From assembly GCA_025934595.1 (NCBI GenBank), contig JAICXU010000025.1:1-12938 (forward strand): a stretch of DNA of 12,938 nt, given 5' to 3'. Position numbers and translations under genes: made by a program. Positions 1-6,114 of the stretch are shown here, in pieces (the first letter of the stretch is position 1; each line of letters opens with the position of its first letter). Below the pieces are notes generated by a model that was not told the DNA's origin, did no database searches, and was given only the letters and a program-made list of their open reading frames with translations. The stretch is from Polyangiaceae bacterium (GTDB lineage Bacteria > Myxococcota_A > Polyangia > Polyangiales > Polyangiaceae).

Positions 1-996
1 GAACATCCGCGGGATTTCGTGCGGCTCGATTCCTCGGCCGTCGTCCTGGATTTGTACGAGCGCATCGCGGCCCTCGGCGAACGCGCGAAGGCGAATGTGA
101 CCGCCGCGCTGGGTGTACTTCGAAGCGTTGTTCATCAAGTTGCCGAAGACCTGCGTCATGCGCTCGACATCGACGCTCACGACGAGATCGTGCTCCGGCA
201 CGTCGACCTCGAGCTCTTGCCCCGCGCTGGCGATGAGAGGTGACGAGACGTCGACGGCGCGCGCGAGGACGCTCGATAGCTCGACGGGCACGGGCCGAAT
301 CTGCACGCCATCGCGCAGCGTGCCCGCCACGTCCATCAAGTCGTCGACGATGCGCGTGAGGAGCGAGAGCTGACGCTCGAGGATTTCGATCTCGCGGCTC
401 GTGCCGTCGACGCATTTCGCTTTCAGCAGGTGCAGCGCCGTCGTCATCGGCGAGAGCGGGTTGCGGAGCTCGTGCCCGATGATGGCCAAAAATTCGTCTT
501 TTCGCTTGTCGGACTCTTGCGCGCGAACCAATTGAAGCCGTTCCTCTTCCGCGCGGAGGCGCTCGGTGAGATCGCGCGTGACCTTCGCGAAGCCGACGAG
601 ATTGCCCTTGTCGTCACGCAGCGCGGTGATGATCACGTTCGCCCAAAAGAGCGAGCCGTCTTTGCGGACGCGCCAGCCTTCTTCCTCGAACGTCCCGAAC
701 GTCGTCGCGATCTCGAGCTCGCGCTCGCACTTGCCGGAGTCGACATCTGCCTTTGGATAGAACGTGCAGAAGTGACGACCGATGATCTCGTCGGCGCGAT
801 AACCCTTGATGCGCTCGGCACCCAAATTCCACGTCGCGACGTGCCCCGCCGGGTCGAGGATGAAGATCGCGTAGTCGCGCACGCTTTCGACGAGCAGCTG
901 AAACAAATTCGCCTGCTGCTCGAGCGCCCGTTTTCCCGCGACGGCGGCGCGTGATGCAGGCGTCGCGTTGTCGGGTGTGTCGCGAGCGTCGCTCAT
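1..996 (-). CDS. PAS-domain sensor histidine kinase, C-terminus cut by window edge
   Basis: I translated the minus strand from an ATG at 996; the frame stays open to base 1, giving 332 residues, so the C-terminus is missing. Residues about 31-150 form a PAS domain of the kind starting LLVESVRDYAIFILD and containing AERIKGYRADEIIGRHF. A HisKA domain follows, with H-box GHELRNPLSP and phospho-acceptor His175. The HATPase domain shows its N-box (NLMNNASKY, Asn290) and the start of its G1 box (DDGRGIE, Asp319). There is no signal peptide or membrane segment, so it probably senses a cytosolic cue through the PAS domain. The family autophosphorylates on His and passes the phosphate to a receiver domain. 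A C-terminal receiver could lie beyond the edge. The single-domain regulator at 2305-2691 is a possible but unproven partner. Confidence 0.93.
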   Translation of the reverse strand, partial: MSDARDTPDNATPASRAAVAGKRALEQQANLFQLLVESVRDYAIFILDPAGHVATWNLGAERIKGYRADEIIGRHFCTFYPKADVDSGKCERELEIATTFGTFEEEGWRVRKDGSLFWANVIITALRDDKGNLVGFAKVTRDLTERLRAEEERLQLVRAQESDKRKDEFLAIIGHELRNPLSPMTTALHLLKAKCVDGTSREIEILERQLSLLTRIVDDLMDVAGTLRDGVQIRPVPVELSSVLARAVDVSSPLIASAGQELEVDVPEHDLVVSVDVERMTQVFGNLMNNASKYTQRGGHIRLRAFAEGRDALVQIQDDGRGIEPHEIPRMF

Positions 997-1036
997 GCGA
1001 TCACGACCCCAACTCTTTCGCGCCTCGCGGGCTCTC

Positions 1037-1069
1037 CACGACGACGTGGATGCTTCCTTCGTCGTCGTG
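1037..1069. repeat. 10-bp perfect inverted repeat (hairpin) between two minus-strand genes
   Basis: CACGACGACG at 1037-1046 is matched by CGTCGTCGTG at 1060-1069, with a 13-base loop. It lies in the 105-base gap between the DUF6496 stop (1102) and the kinase start (996). No T-run follows on either strand, so it is not a classical intrinsic terminator. It could be a structured 3' or 5' untranslated element or a protein-binding site. Nothing else recognisable is in this gap. Confidence 0.5.
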
Positions 1070-1101
1070 AGAAGGATCGTTCGCGAGAGGCGTCACGATG
1101 C

Positions 1102-1347
1102 TCAGCTCTTCTTGCTGCTTTTCTTGCTGCGCGACTTCTTGCGGCCACCGCTCTTCTTCTTCGGCACCTTCGCGCCCGATTTCCGCGCCTCCGAAAGGCC
1201 GATCGCGATCGCCTGCTTCTTGCTCGTCACCTTCTTGCCGGAGCGGCCCGACTTCAGCGTGCCGTGCTTGCGCTCGTGCATCGCCTTCTTCACTTTTTTG
1301 CCCGCCTTCTTTCCGTACTTCCGGCTTCCCGATTTCTTCGCGGCCAT
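1102..1347 (-). CDS. Small basic DUF6496-type protein
   Basis: This 81-residue protein starts at the ATG at 1347, chosen because AGGAGG sits five bases upstream; longer in-frame starts have no such site and would extend into the divergent promoter region. The core reads YGKKAGKKVKKAMHERKHG, then LKSGRSGKKVTSKKQAIAIG and LSEARKSGAKVPKKK. That pattern is characteristic of the DUF6496 family as I recall it. The C-terminus is a Lys/Arg/Ser tail (about residues 66-81), strongly basic and resembling histone-like tails. The biochemical function of the family is unknown; nucleic-acid binding is an inference from charge. Such small proteins often sit in stress-gene clusters beside hemerythrin and LigD genes, as here. 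Confidence 0.85.
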   Translation of the reverse strand: MAAKKSGSRKYGKKAGKKVKKAMHERKHGTLKSGRSGKKVTSKKQAIAIGLSEARKSGAKVPKKKSGGRKKSRSKKSSKKS

Positions 1348-1404
1348 GAATGCCTCCTGTGCGCGTCGCTCACGTTCAAAGTTCGCGCCAGATTCTCCCG
1401 TGCG

Positions 1405-1504
1405 GAATTCGTGCAACGTGGCGTTCCGGCGCGTGGCCGCCGACACACATTTTCGCCACGCCTGGGGCGACAAAGCTCCGCGGCGCGTTCCGTGCAACGA
1501 ATTC
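1405..1504. repeat. Repeated CGTGCAACG / GAATTC boxes in divergent intergenic region
   Basis: The 161-base gap between the divergent genes at 1347 and 1509 holds two copies of CGTGCAACG (1410-1418 and 1491-1499). Each copy adjoins a GAATTC, at 1405-1410 and 1499-1504 respectively. The GAATTCGT and ACGAATTC edges are also inverted relative to each other. The pair could be binding sites for a regulator of both genes, but chance cannot be excluded. No clear -35/-10 pair was found. Confidence 0.3.
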
Positions 1505-1508
1505 ACGC

Positions 1509-2291
1509 GTGAGCAAGGACGACTCGCTTCGGCACGTGAACGACGCTTTTCATGATGCCTACGTCACCGCCGAGAAAACGGCGGAGGCCGATGCACCGGT
1601 CTTCGTGCTCTTCGCCGACGTGCTCGTCGTGCATCGCGCGGGAAAATCGACCGAGCTGCAAGTCACGCCGGCGAGATTCCACGCGCTGAAGTGTGCCGTG
1701 CACGCGCCCGTCGCGGCGTATGCGTTGTTGCACGACGCGTGCGATCGCCCGCTGCCGACCGCGTCGATCGAAAAGCTCGGCGCGCTTCGGGAGAGGTCCG
1801 CGCGCGCGATCGACGAAGAGGATCCGGCCGCGCCGCTGCTCCACATGACGATCGATCTGATCGATCGCGCGAGTCGAAGCCCGTTGCCGCGCGCCGAGCT
1901 CGAAGCGTTCGCGAAACGTGCGGGCGAAATCATCATGCCGCTCATGGATCGTTCCGCCGAAATGCAGCTCGGCTGCTTGCACGATCGCGTCGACGAAGCA
2001 TTCGCGATGCTGACGCCGGAAGAACGCGATCTCGTGCAGGTCGTCGTCGCCGGTCACCATCAAGCGCGCGACCGAAGCCTCGGCATGCAATATTTCGAGA
2101 AGCGGCTCGGCAAGACCGACGATCGCGGATCCCGCGTGATTTACGCCGAAGGCGCGACTTCGGTCGACGCCGCGCTCGGCGTCGTCGGCAAGCAACGCAT
2201 CGATCGCGATCTCGCGCGCGCGTTCTTCGGAGACGCGAATCGCATGGAGCGCGACCTCCTCGGCGACGCCGCCGCGCGGCTCCTTCGGTAA
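1509..2291 (+). CDS. Conserved-looking protein of unknown function
   Basis: I do not recognise this protein. The frame is open from upstream of 1509. I place the start at GTG 1509 (VSKDDSLRHVNDAF), giving 260 residues, because the earlier in-frame ATG at 1350 would overlap the divergent gene's ribosome site and the extension looks non-coding. No convincing ribosome site precedes 1509; GTG 1536 is an alternative. The protein is soluble, with no signal peptide or membrane helix. An N-terminal strand-rich part (VFVLFADVLVVHR, then TELQVTPARFHALKCAVHAP) is followed by a mainly helical charged part and a segment with GHHQARDRS. The C-terminus ends in an alternating acidic/basic helix. It is convergent with the response regulator, 13 bases apart. 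Codon use matches its neighbours, so it is probably real. Confidence 0.75.
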   Translation: MSKDDSLRHVNDAFHDAYVTAEKTAEADAPVFVLFADVLVVHRAGKSTELQVTPARFHALKCAVHAPVAAYALLHDACDRPLPTASIEKLGALRERSARAIDEEDPAAPLLHMTIDLIDRASRSPLPRAELEAFAKRAGEIIMPLMDRSAEMQLGCLHDRVDEAFAMLTPEERDLVQVVVAGHHQARDRSLGMQYFEKRLGKTDDRGSRVIYAEGATSVDAALGVVGKQRIDRDLARAFFGDANRMERDLLGDAAARLLR

Positions 2292-2304
2292 CGCGAAGAG
2301 AACG

Positions 2305-2691
2305 TCACGTACGAGAGGCGGTAGCGGCTTCGATGGCTTTCGTGAGATCGCCGGGATGCGTGGGCTTCTCGATGTAAGCGGAGAATCCCGATTTCAGCGC
2401 GCGGGGTCCGGCCATGTCGCGCGGCATTCCGCTCACCGCGATCGCGGGAATCATGCGGCCGGTGACGTCACGAAGCGAGCGAATGAGATCGCAGCCGTCG
2501 GCCGATTCACCGAGATTCAGATCGCAAAGCATGATGTCGGGGCGGCCCGTGCGGAAGGCTTCGATGGCCTCGCGAATTCCCGTGGCCGTGAGCGTGAGCG
2601 CACCTTCGCGCTGGAGCACGAGCTGATTCAGCATGAGGGTGTCGGGATCGTCGTCGACGATGAGGACGCGCAGGCCTTTGAGACGATCCAT
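2305..2691 (-). CDS. Single-domain response regulator (receiver only)
   Basis: The 128-residue product is one receiver (REC) domain without an output domain. Visible landmarks are the acidic pocket Asp13-Asp14-Asp15 in VLIVDDDPD, the phospho-acceptor Asp57 in MLCDLNLG, Ser87 in AIAVSGMP, and Lys109 in YIEKP, so all catalytic positions are intact. The family receives phosphate from a histidine kinase and acts by protein-protein contact. CheY-like and SpoFIIA-like relay proteins have the same design. ATG 2691 is the first sensible start, although no Shine-Dalgarno sequence precedes it. The gene is divergent from the Fet4-like operon and convergent with the unknown gene at 1509-2291. Its kinase partner is unknown; the PAS kinase at 1-996 is a nearby candidate. 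Confidence 0.92.
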   Translation of the reverse strand: MDRLKGLRVLIVDDDPDTLMLNQLVLQREGALTLTATGIREAIEAFRTGRPDIMLCDLNLGESADGCDLIRSLRDVTGRMIPAIAVSGMPRDMAGPRALKSGFSAYIEKPTHPGDLTKAIEAATASRT

Positions 2692-2851
2692 GGAAGAGCC
2701 ATCTTATCCCGAGAATCGACTTTTTCCGAGGAACTCGAGCTTGAACACGCCGATTTTCGGTCGGCATGAAGGTTGGAGGGCCACAGCGACGAACTGTTAG
2801 ATTGTGGCGCGCGCCCGAACGGCCACGGGAGAGAACCAGGAGCAAACGCCG

Positions 2852-3331
2852 ATGCCAGCTTCCAATCATTTGAGCCCCGATCCGGTGGGGGGTCCGGTTC
2901 GAAATTCCGGCTCCGCGCATGATCCTGCCCGCACCGAGACGTTTCGAAAATTTTCGCACGCTACCGCCGACATGGTCGGTCGCTCGCAAACGTTCATGTG
3001 CGCAGTGGCGATCATCGTCATTTGGGGAGCCACGGGCCCGCTCTTCCACTTTTCGGACACGTGGCAGCTCGTCATCAACACGGGCACGACCATCGTCACG
3101 TTCCTCATGGTGTTCTTGATTCAAAACACGCAGAACCGCGACGCGCAGGCGATTCACTTGAAGCTCGACGAGCTCATTCGCGCGAACGTGCATGCCCGAA
3201 ATGGCCTCGTTGCTCTGGAGAGCCGAAGCGACGAGGAGCTCAAGAACTTGCAATCGGAGTTCGAGCACATTCGCGATCACATCGAGAACGTGCGCGAGAA
3301 GCGGCGCGGCGCGAGACCGCCCGGCGCATGA
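2852..3331 (+). CDS. Low-affinity iron permease (Fet4-like) family membrane protein
   Basis: The 159-residue protein starts at ATG 2852, with AGGAG nine bases upstream; the in-frame GTG at 2804 has no such site. After a polar N-terminus, FRKFSHATAD leads into transmembrane helix 1 (about 47-67, containing IWGATGPLF). The very conserved FSDTWQLVINTGTTIVTF then opens transmembrane helix 2 (about 71-91), followed by IQNTQNRDAQAIHLKLDEL. That block is the signature of the bacterial low-affinity iron permease family (PF04120). The C-terminus (about 110-159) is a charged cytosolic helix. Bacterial members are short two-helix proteins, much smaller than yeast Fet4, and iron transport by them is not well proven. 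The next gene overlaps by ATGA, indicating translational coupling. Confidence 0.9.
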   Translation: MPASNHLSPDPVGGPVRNSGSAHDPARTETFRKFSHATADMVGRSQTFMCAVAIIVIWGATGPLFHFSDTWQLVINTGTTIVTFLMVFLIQNTQNRDAQAIHLKLDELIRANVHARNGLVALESRSDEELKNLQSEFEHIRDHIENVREKRRGARPPGA

Positions 3332-4146
3332 CCACGAAAAAGCCGTCGCACGACGAAGCCCTGGACCATGCGTTCGCGCGTCTCTATCGCGCGACGCCGG
3401 AGGAATTCGTCGCGACGCGCAAAGCGCTCGTCGCGGAGATGCGTGAGAACGGGGAAAAAGAAGCAGCTTTGGCGATCGGCGAAGCGAAGAAGCCGACGTC
3501 GACGGCGTGGGCGGTGAACCAGCTCGCGCTCGCGCATCGCGCCGCGTTCGATGATTTCACGAGCGCCGTGGAAGCGCTCCGCAAAGCGCAACGCCATCTG
3601 CTCGAAGCTTCGCCGGCGAAATCGAACGAAGCGAAAAAAGATTTCGCGGACGCGCGGACGGCGCTCAATCGCAAGATCGCCGAGCTCCAAAAGCTCGCGA
3701 AAGCGGAGCTCGAACGCGTGGGCGTGAAGTGGACGCTCGCGGCGCAACGGCGGATCGCGACGACGCTCCATACCGCGCCGCTCGCATCGCCGGCAGACCT
3801 CGACCGCGTCGCGAATGGGCGTCTCGAAAAGGATCTCGATGCGGCAGAAGACGACAGCGTGCTCGCGGTGGCGCTCGGTCCGCTCGACGAGCGAAAGCTC
3901 GCCACGAGAACGACGCATCACAAGGCGAGCGTGCGCGAGGACGACGAAGCACGCGCGGCGCGGGCTCGCAAGGATGCCGAAGAAAAGGCCAGGCGCGCTC
4001 TCGAGGACGATGCGCGCGTCCGCGAGCGCGAAGCGACGAAGCTCGAAGCCGAAGCCGATCAAGCGGAGGCGATCGCCAAGCGCGCGCGCGACCGCGCGAA
4101 TCTTGCGCGCAAGAAAGCCGATGAGGCACGCGCTTTGCTGGATTGA
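3328..4146 (+). CDS. Charged helical protein of unknown function with C-terminal coiled coil
   Basis: This 272-residue protein begins at ATG 3328, overlapping the preceding stop by four bases (ATGA). The N-terminus carries LYRATPEEFVATRKALVAEM, then IGEAKKPTSTAWAVNQLA. I associate this pattern (PxEFvaxRxxL ... kkPtxxAWavNqLA) with an uncharacterised bacterial family, from memory only. Residues about 75-165 are helical and rich in Ala, Lys and Glu. A linker of about 25 residues precedes a long heptad-like Ala/Arg/Glu/Lys helix (about 205-270) that should form a coiled coil. There is no signal peptide or membrane segment. Its place between the iron permease-like gene and the hemerythrin suggests a shared stress or iron role, which is inference. 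Confidence 0.85.
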   Translation: MTTKKPSHDEALDHAFARLYRATPEEFVATRKALVAEMRENGEKEAALAIGEAKKPTSTAWAVNQLALAHRAAFDDFTSAVEALRKAQRHLLEASPAKSNEAKKDFADARTALNRKIAELQKLAKAELERVGVKWTLAAQRRIATTLHTAPLASPADLDRVANGRLEKDLDAAEDDSVLAVALGPLDERKLATRTTHHKASVREDDEARAARARKDAEEKARRALEDDARVREREATKLEAEADQAEAIAKRARDRANLARKKADEARALLD

Positions 4147-4166
4147 GAGAAGCGAAAGGGACTCTC

Positions 4167-4664
4167 ATGAAAGCCACGACTCTTTTGAAGAAGCAGCACC
4201 GCGTCGTCGAAGGTTTGTTCAAGAAGCTCGGGGGGAGCGCACCGAAAAAAGAATTGCTGCGAGAGCTCGCGAACAACTTGGCGGCCCACATGGCGATCGA
4301 GCAGGAAATTTTTTATCCCGCGATCAAAGAGATCGACGAGGACATGGTGCTCGAGAGCTTCGAAGAGCACGCCCTCGCCGAGATCGCGCTGAAACGACTT
4401 CTCGCGACGAATCCCAAAGACGATTCCTTCGAGGCACGTGTCACGGCCACGAAAGAGCTCATTGCACATCACGTCGACGAGGAAGAAGAAGATCTCTTTC
4501 CGAAGGTCGAAAAGAAAATGGGCGGTGAGCTCGAGGAGCTCGGCGCACGCATGAAAGAGCGTTTCGACGAGGCCTTCGCGCAAGGCTTCAAGGCCCTCGC
4601 TCCGGCAGGCACGGGCAGCACGCTCTCGGATCGCGAAAAGCCGCGCGCGTTCGCGAGCGCCTGA
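4167..4664 (+). CDS. Hemerythrin HHE domain protein
   Basis: The 165-residue product starts at ATG 4167, with AAAGGG six bases upstream and a 20-base gap after the preceding gene. Di-iron ligand candidates follow the HHE pattern: His11 in KQHRVVEGL, His41 and Glu45 in AAHMAIEQEIFYP, His68 in FEEHALAE, and His101/His102 with the acidic run in HHVDEEEEDLFP. The family binds oxygen or senses iron/redox state through a non-haem di-iron site in a four-helix bundle. Bacterial single-domain members are often induced by stress. The C-terminal tail (about 140-165) is low-complexity and outside the domain. It is the third gene of the 2852-4664 operon, which begins with an iron permease-like gene, consistent with iron or oxygen handling. 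Confidence 0.93.
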   Translation: MKATTLLKKQHRVVEGLFKKLGGSAPKKELLRELANNLAAHMAIEQEIFYPAIKEIDEDMVLESFEEHALAEIALKRLLATNPKDDSFEARVTATKELIAHHVDEEEEDLFPKVEKKMGGELEELGARMKERFDEAFAQGFKALAPAGTGSTLSDREKPRAFASA

Positions 4665-4681
4665 TTCTCGTGCCCGATTCA

Positions 4682-4703
4682 CGCGCGTGATTCGCGCGAT
4701 TTC
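4682..4703 (+). terminator. Possible intrinsic terminator after the hemerythrin operon
   Basis: In the 37-base convergent gap, CGCGCG (4682-4687), loop TGATT and CGCGCG (4693-4698) can form a six-pair GC stem, followed by ATTT on the plus strand. The T-tract is short, so it may work poorly. An overlapping 12-base palindrome, TCACGCGCGTGA at 4679-4690, is also present. Confidence 0.35.
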
Positions 4704-5082
4704 AACGGCGGCCCCACACGACGAGCCAGAGGCCGCCGCTCACGATCGCCCACGCGGTGACGGCGAGCGCAATGGTGAGCGGGAACGGGCAAATGCGAAT
4801 CGCCATGATCGTGGCCGCGAAGGCGACGAGACCCATCGTGGCCAGCGTCGCTCCTTTCGCCTCGTCGATCGCCGCGTCTCGGCCGTCGTGTTTCATGGCG
4901 AGCGTGAGACCGGCGGGCAAGATCGCCGGAAACGCGAGGAGCGCGCCGCCGATCACCGGACCGTAAGCGTGCGCGACGACGCCGGCGATGACGGTGATCG
5001 TTCCGCCGAATGCGAAGCGAACCACGTGCTCGTGCCACTTCGCCTTCTTGAGACCCTCGAGATGGAATTCGGGCTTGTTCAC
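4702..5082 (-). CDS. DUF3147-like small membrane protein (second of a pair)
   Basis: The 126-residue protein starts at GTG 5082, which overlaps the stop of the upstream paralogue as GTGA. Upstream ATG choices would run deep into that gene. After a basic cytosolic start (KPEFHLEGLKKAKWHEHVVRF) four membrane helices are visible at about 23-40, 43-62, 80-99 and 104-122. The conserved-looking core is FGGTITVIAGVVAHAYGP, then GALLAFPAILPAG between helices 1 and 2. A charged loop (KHDGRDAAIDEAKGA) separates the two helix pairs. I assign it to the DUF3147-type family from this pattern. Function is unknown. Tight overlap with a same-topology partner suggests a heteromeric membrane complex. Confidence 0.8.
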   Translation of the reverse strand: MNKPEFHLEGLKKAKWHEHVVRFAFGGTITVIAGVVAHAYGPVIGGALLAFPAILPAGLTLAMKHDGRDAAIDEAKGATLATMGLVAFAATIMAIRICPFPLTIALAVTAWAIVSGGLWLVVWGRR

Positions 5083-5441
5083 GACGCCGCCCGAGCGAAG
5101 ACGAGGATGCCGACGCCGGCCGCCGCGACCGCGAGCCACGCGATCCACGCGAGCACCGCGGAGACTCCGACGGCCATGTGCTCGCGCTTCGTGAGCAGTA
5201 GGCACACGCCGCCGTACGCCGTGAACGCAAGCGCGCCGACGATCATCGATCGCGCTTCTTCGAACGAATATTCGGGGCCATGATGCATGTACGCGAGCCC
5301 GAGCGTGGCGATGGCGACCGAAGGCGCGGCACCGAAGAGACCTGCGAACGTCTTCGGCTCGAACACCTCTCCGATCAGCGCGAAGAACGAAACGACCACG
5401 CCCCCGAGCAAGAAGCGGAACGCGAGCTCGCCTGCGTTCAT
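5079..5441 (-). CDS. DUF3147-like small membrane protein (first of a pair)
   Basis: The product is 120 residues from ATG 5441, with GAGGAG six bases upstream, overlapping the end of udgX (stop at 5452). Four membrane helices are visible at about 5-25, 30-52, 64-86 and 90-115. The pattern is RFLLGGVVVSFFALIGEVF, then FAGLFGAAPSVAIATLGLAY, an acidic loop (GPEYSFEEAR), and a second helix pair. This is the same topology and motif order (F-LGG ... GP/PK ... G-L-A-P) as the next gene, so they look like diverged paralogues. The sub-family call is from memory of DUF3147-type proteins. It is co-transcribed with udgX upstream and the second paralogue downstream. Function is unknown. Confidence 0.82.
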   Translation of the reverse strand: MNAGELAFRFLLGGVVVSFFALIGEVFEPKTFAGLFGAAPSVAIATLGLAYMHHGPEYSFEEARSMIVGALAFTAYGGVCLLLTKREHMAVGVSAVLAWIAWLAVAAAGVGILVFARAAS

Positions 5442-5451
5442 GCCGATCTCC

Positions 5452-6051
5452 TCATTTTCCACCCGCGAGCTTCCACGCACGCGCGAGGTCGCGCACGAGC
5501 TGTCCACGCGCCTCTTCGCGCGCCTCGTGGGTCGGCATGCGCAAAATCGCGGACGGATGATAGGTGACGATCACCTGCCGATCCTCGTGCGTCAGCACCT
5601 CACCGAACGAAGCCATCAAACGAAACGTGCCGCCGAAGAGTGATTGAGCCGCCGTCGATCCGAGACATACGACGACGTCGGCGCGCACGGCCGCGAGCTC
5701 CGCGGAGAGCCACGGTGAGCACGCGACGATCTCTCCCGCGAGCGGACGCGAATGCATGCGGCGCTTCCCGCGTGGCGTCCATTTGAAATGTTTCACCGCG
5801 TTCGTGACGTACACGCTCGACCGTGGGATTTTTGCTTTCTCCAAGAGATCATCGAGCACGTGACCGGCGGGGCCGACGAAGGGCTCACCCGCTTTGTCCT
5901 CGGCGTCGCCAGGTTGCTCGCCGACGAGGACGAGAGCGGCGTCGCGACGACCTTCGCCGAAAACGGTTTGCGTCGCGGTCTTGTAGAGATCGCAACCGCG
6001 GCAGTCTTTCGCCGCCTCGGCGAGCTTCGGCAAGGAGCGCGTCGAAGGCAC
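5452..6051 (-). CDS. udgX: UdgX-type uracil-DNA glycosylase (family 4 superfamily)
   Basis: The only in-frame start is GTG 6051, giving 199 residues. Motifs: CRGCDLY with Fe-S ligands Cys17 and Cys20; GEQPGDAED (44-52), the uracil-pocket motif typical of UdgX; FVGPAGHVLDDLL; NAVKHFKW, where His88 sits at the position family-4 enzymes use for a Cys; GKRRMH (95-100); Cys111 in VACSPW; and HPSAILR (165-171). In mycobacterial UdgX the KRRIH loop His forms a covalent bond to uracil-excised DNA; here Ile is replaced by Met but the His is kept (His100). Expected role: recognition and excision of uracil with covalent trapping. The start looks damaged: the ATG at 6098, with a GAGG eight bases upstream, is out of frame because of the 10-A run (see repeat entry). 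One added A would give an N-terminus ending PGAEPWVPSTRSL, like known UdgX proteins. Confidence 0.9.
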   Translation of the reverse strand: MPSTRSLPKLAEAAKDCRGCDLYKTATQTVFGEGRRDAALVLVGEQPGDAEDKAGEPFVGPAGHVLDDLLEKAKIPRSSVYVTNAVKHFKWTPRGKRRMHSRPLAGEIVACSPWLSAELAAVRADVVVCLGSTAAQSLFGGTFRLMASFGEVLTHEDRQVIVTYHPSAILRMPTHEAREEARGQLVRDLARAWKLAGGK

Positions 6052-6079
6052 CCAGGGCTCGGCGCCGGGTGCCTTTTTC

Positions 6080-6089
6080 TTTTTTTTTT
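6080..6089 (-). repeat. A10 homopolymer at the udgX 5' end
   Basis: On the coding (minus) strand the likely natural start ATG (6098-6096) is followed by GCGGAG, ten A, one G and five A. As written, this start reads MAEKKKRKRHP and then a frame that is not UdgX. One extra A, or two fewer, would join it to the UdgX frame. Runs this long are hot spots for polymerase slippage and for sequencing error. Confidence 0.8.
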
Positions 6090-6114
6090 CTCCGCCATCC
6101 TCGTCGCCTCGCGG

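Noticed and set aside
430..954. Plus-strand open frame of 174 codons opposite the histidine kinase
   Set aside because: The minus-strand reading gives an unmistakable PAS/HisKA protein. The plus-strand product is arginine-rich and without motifs.
1503..2195. Minus-strand open frame of 230 codons opposite the unknown gene
   Set aside because: Its product is Arg/His-rich in the way typical of antisense frames. The plus frame has more protein-like composition, though neither has recognised homology.
2773..2803. Possible sigma-70 promoter (TTGGAG ... TTAGAT) ahead of the Fet4-like gene
   Set aside because: Only about half of the consensus bases match and the spacing is 18-19 bases, too weak to annotate. 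The rest of the 160-base gap shows no clearer signal.
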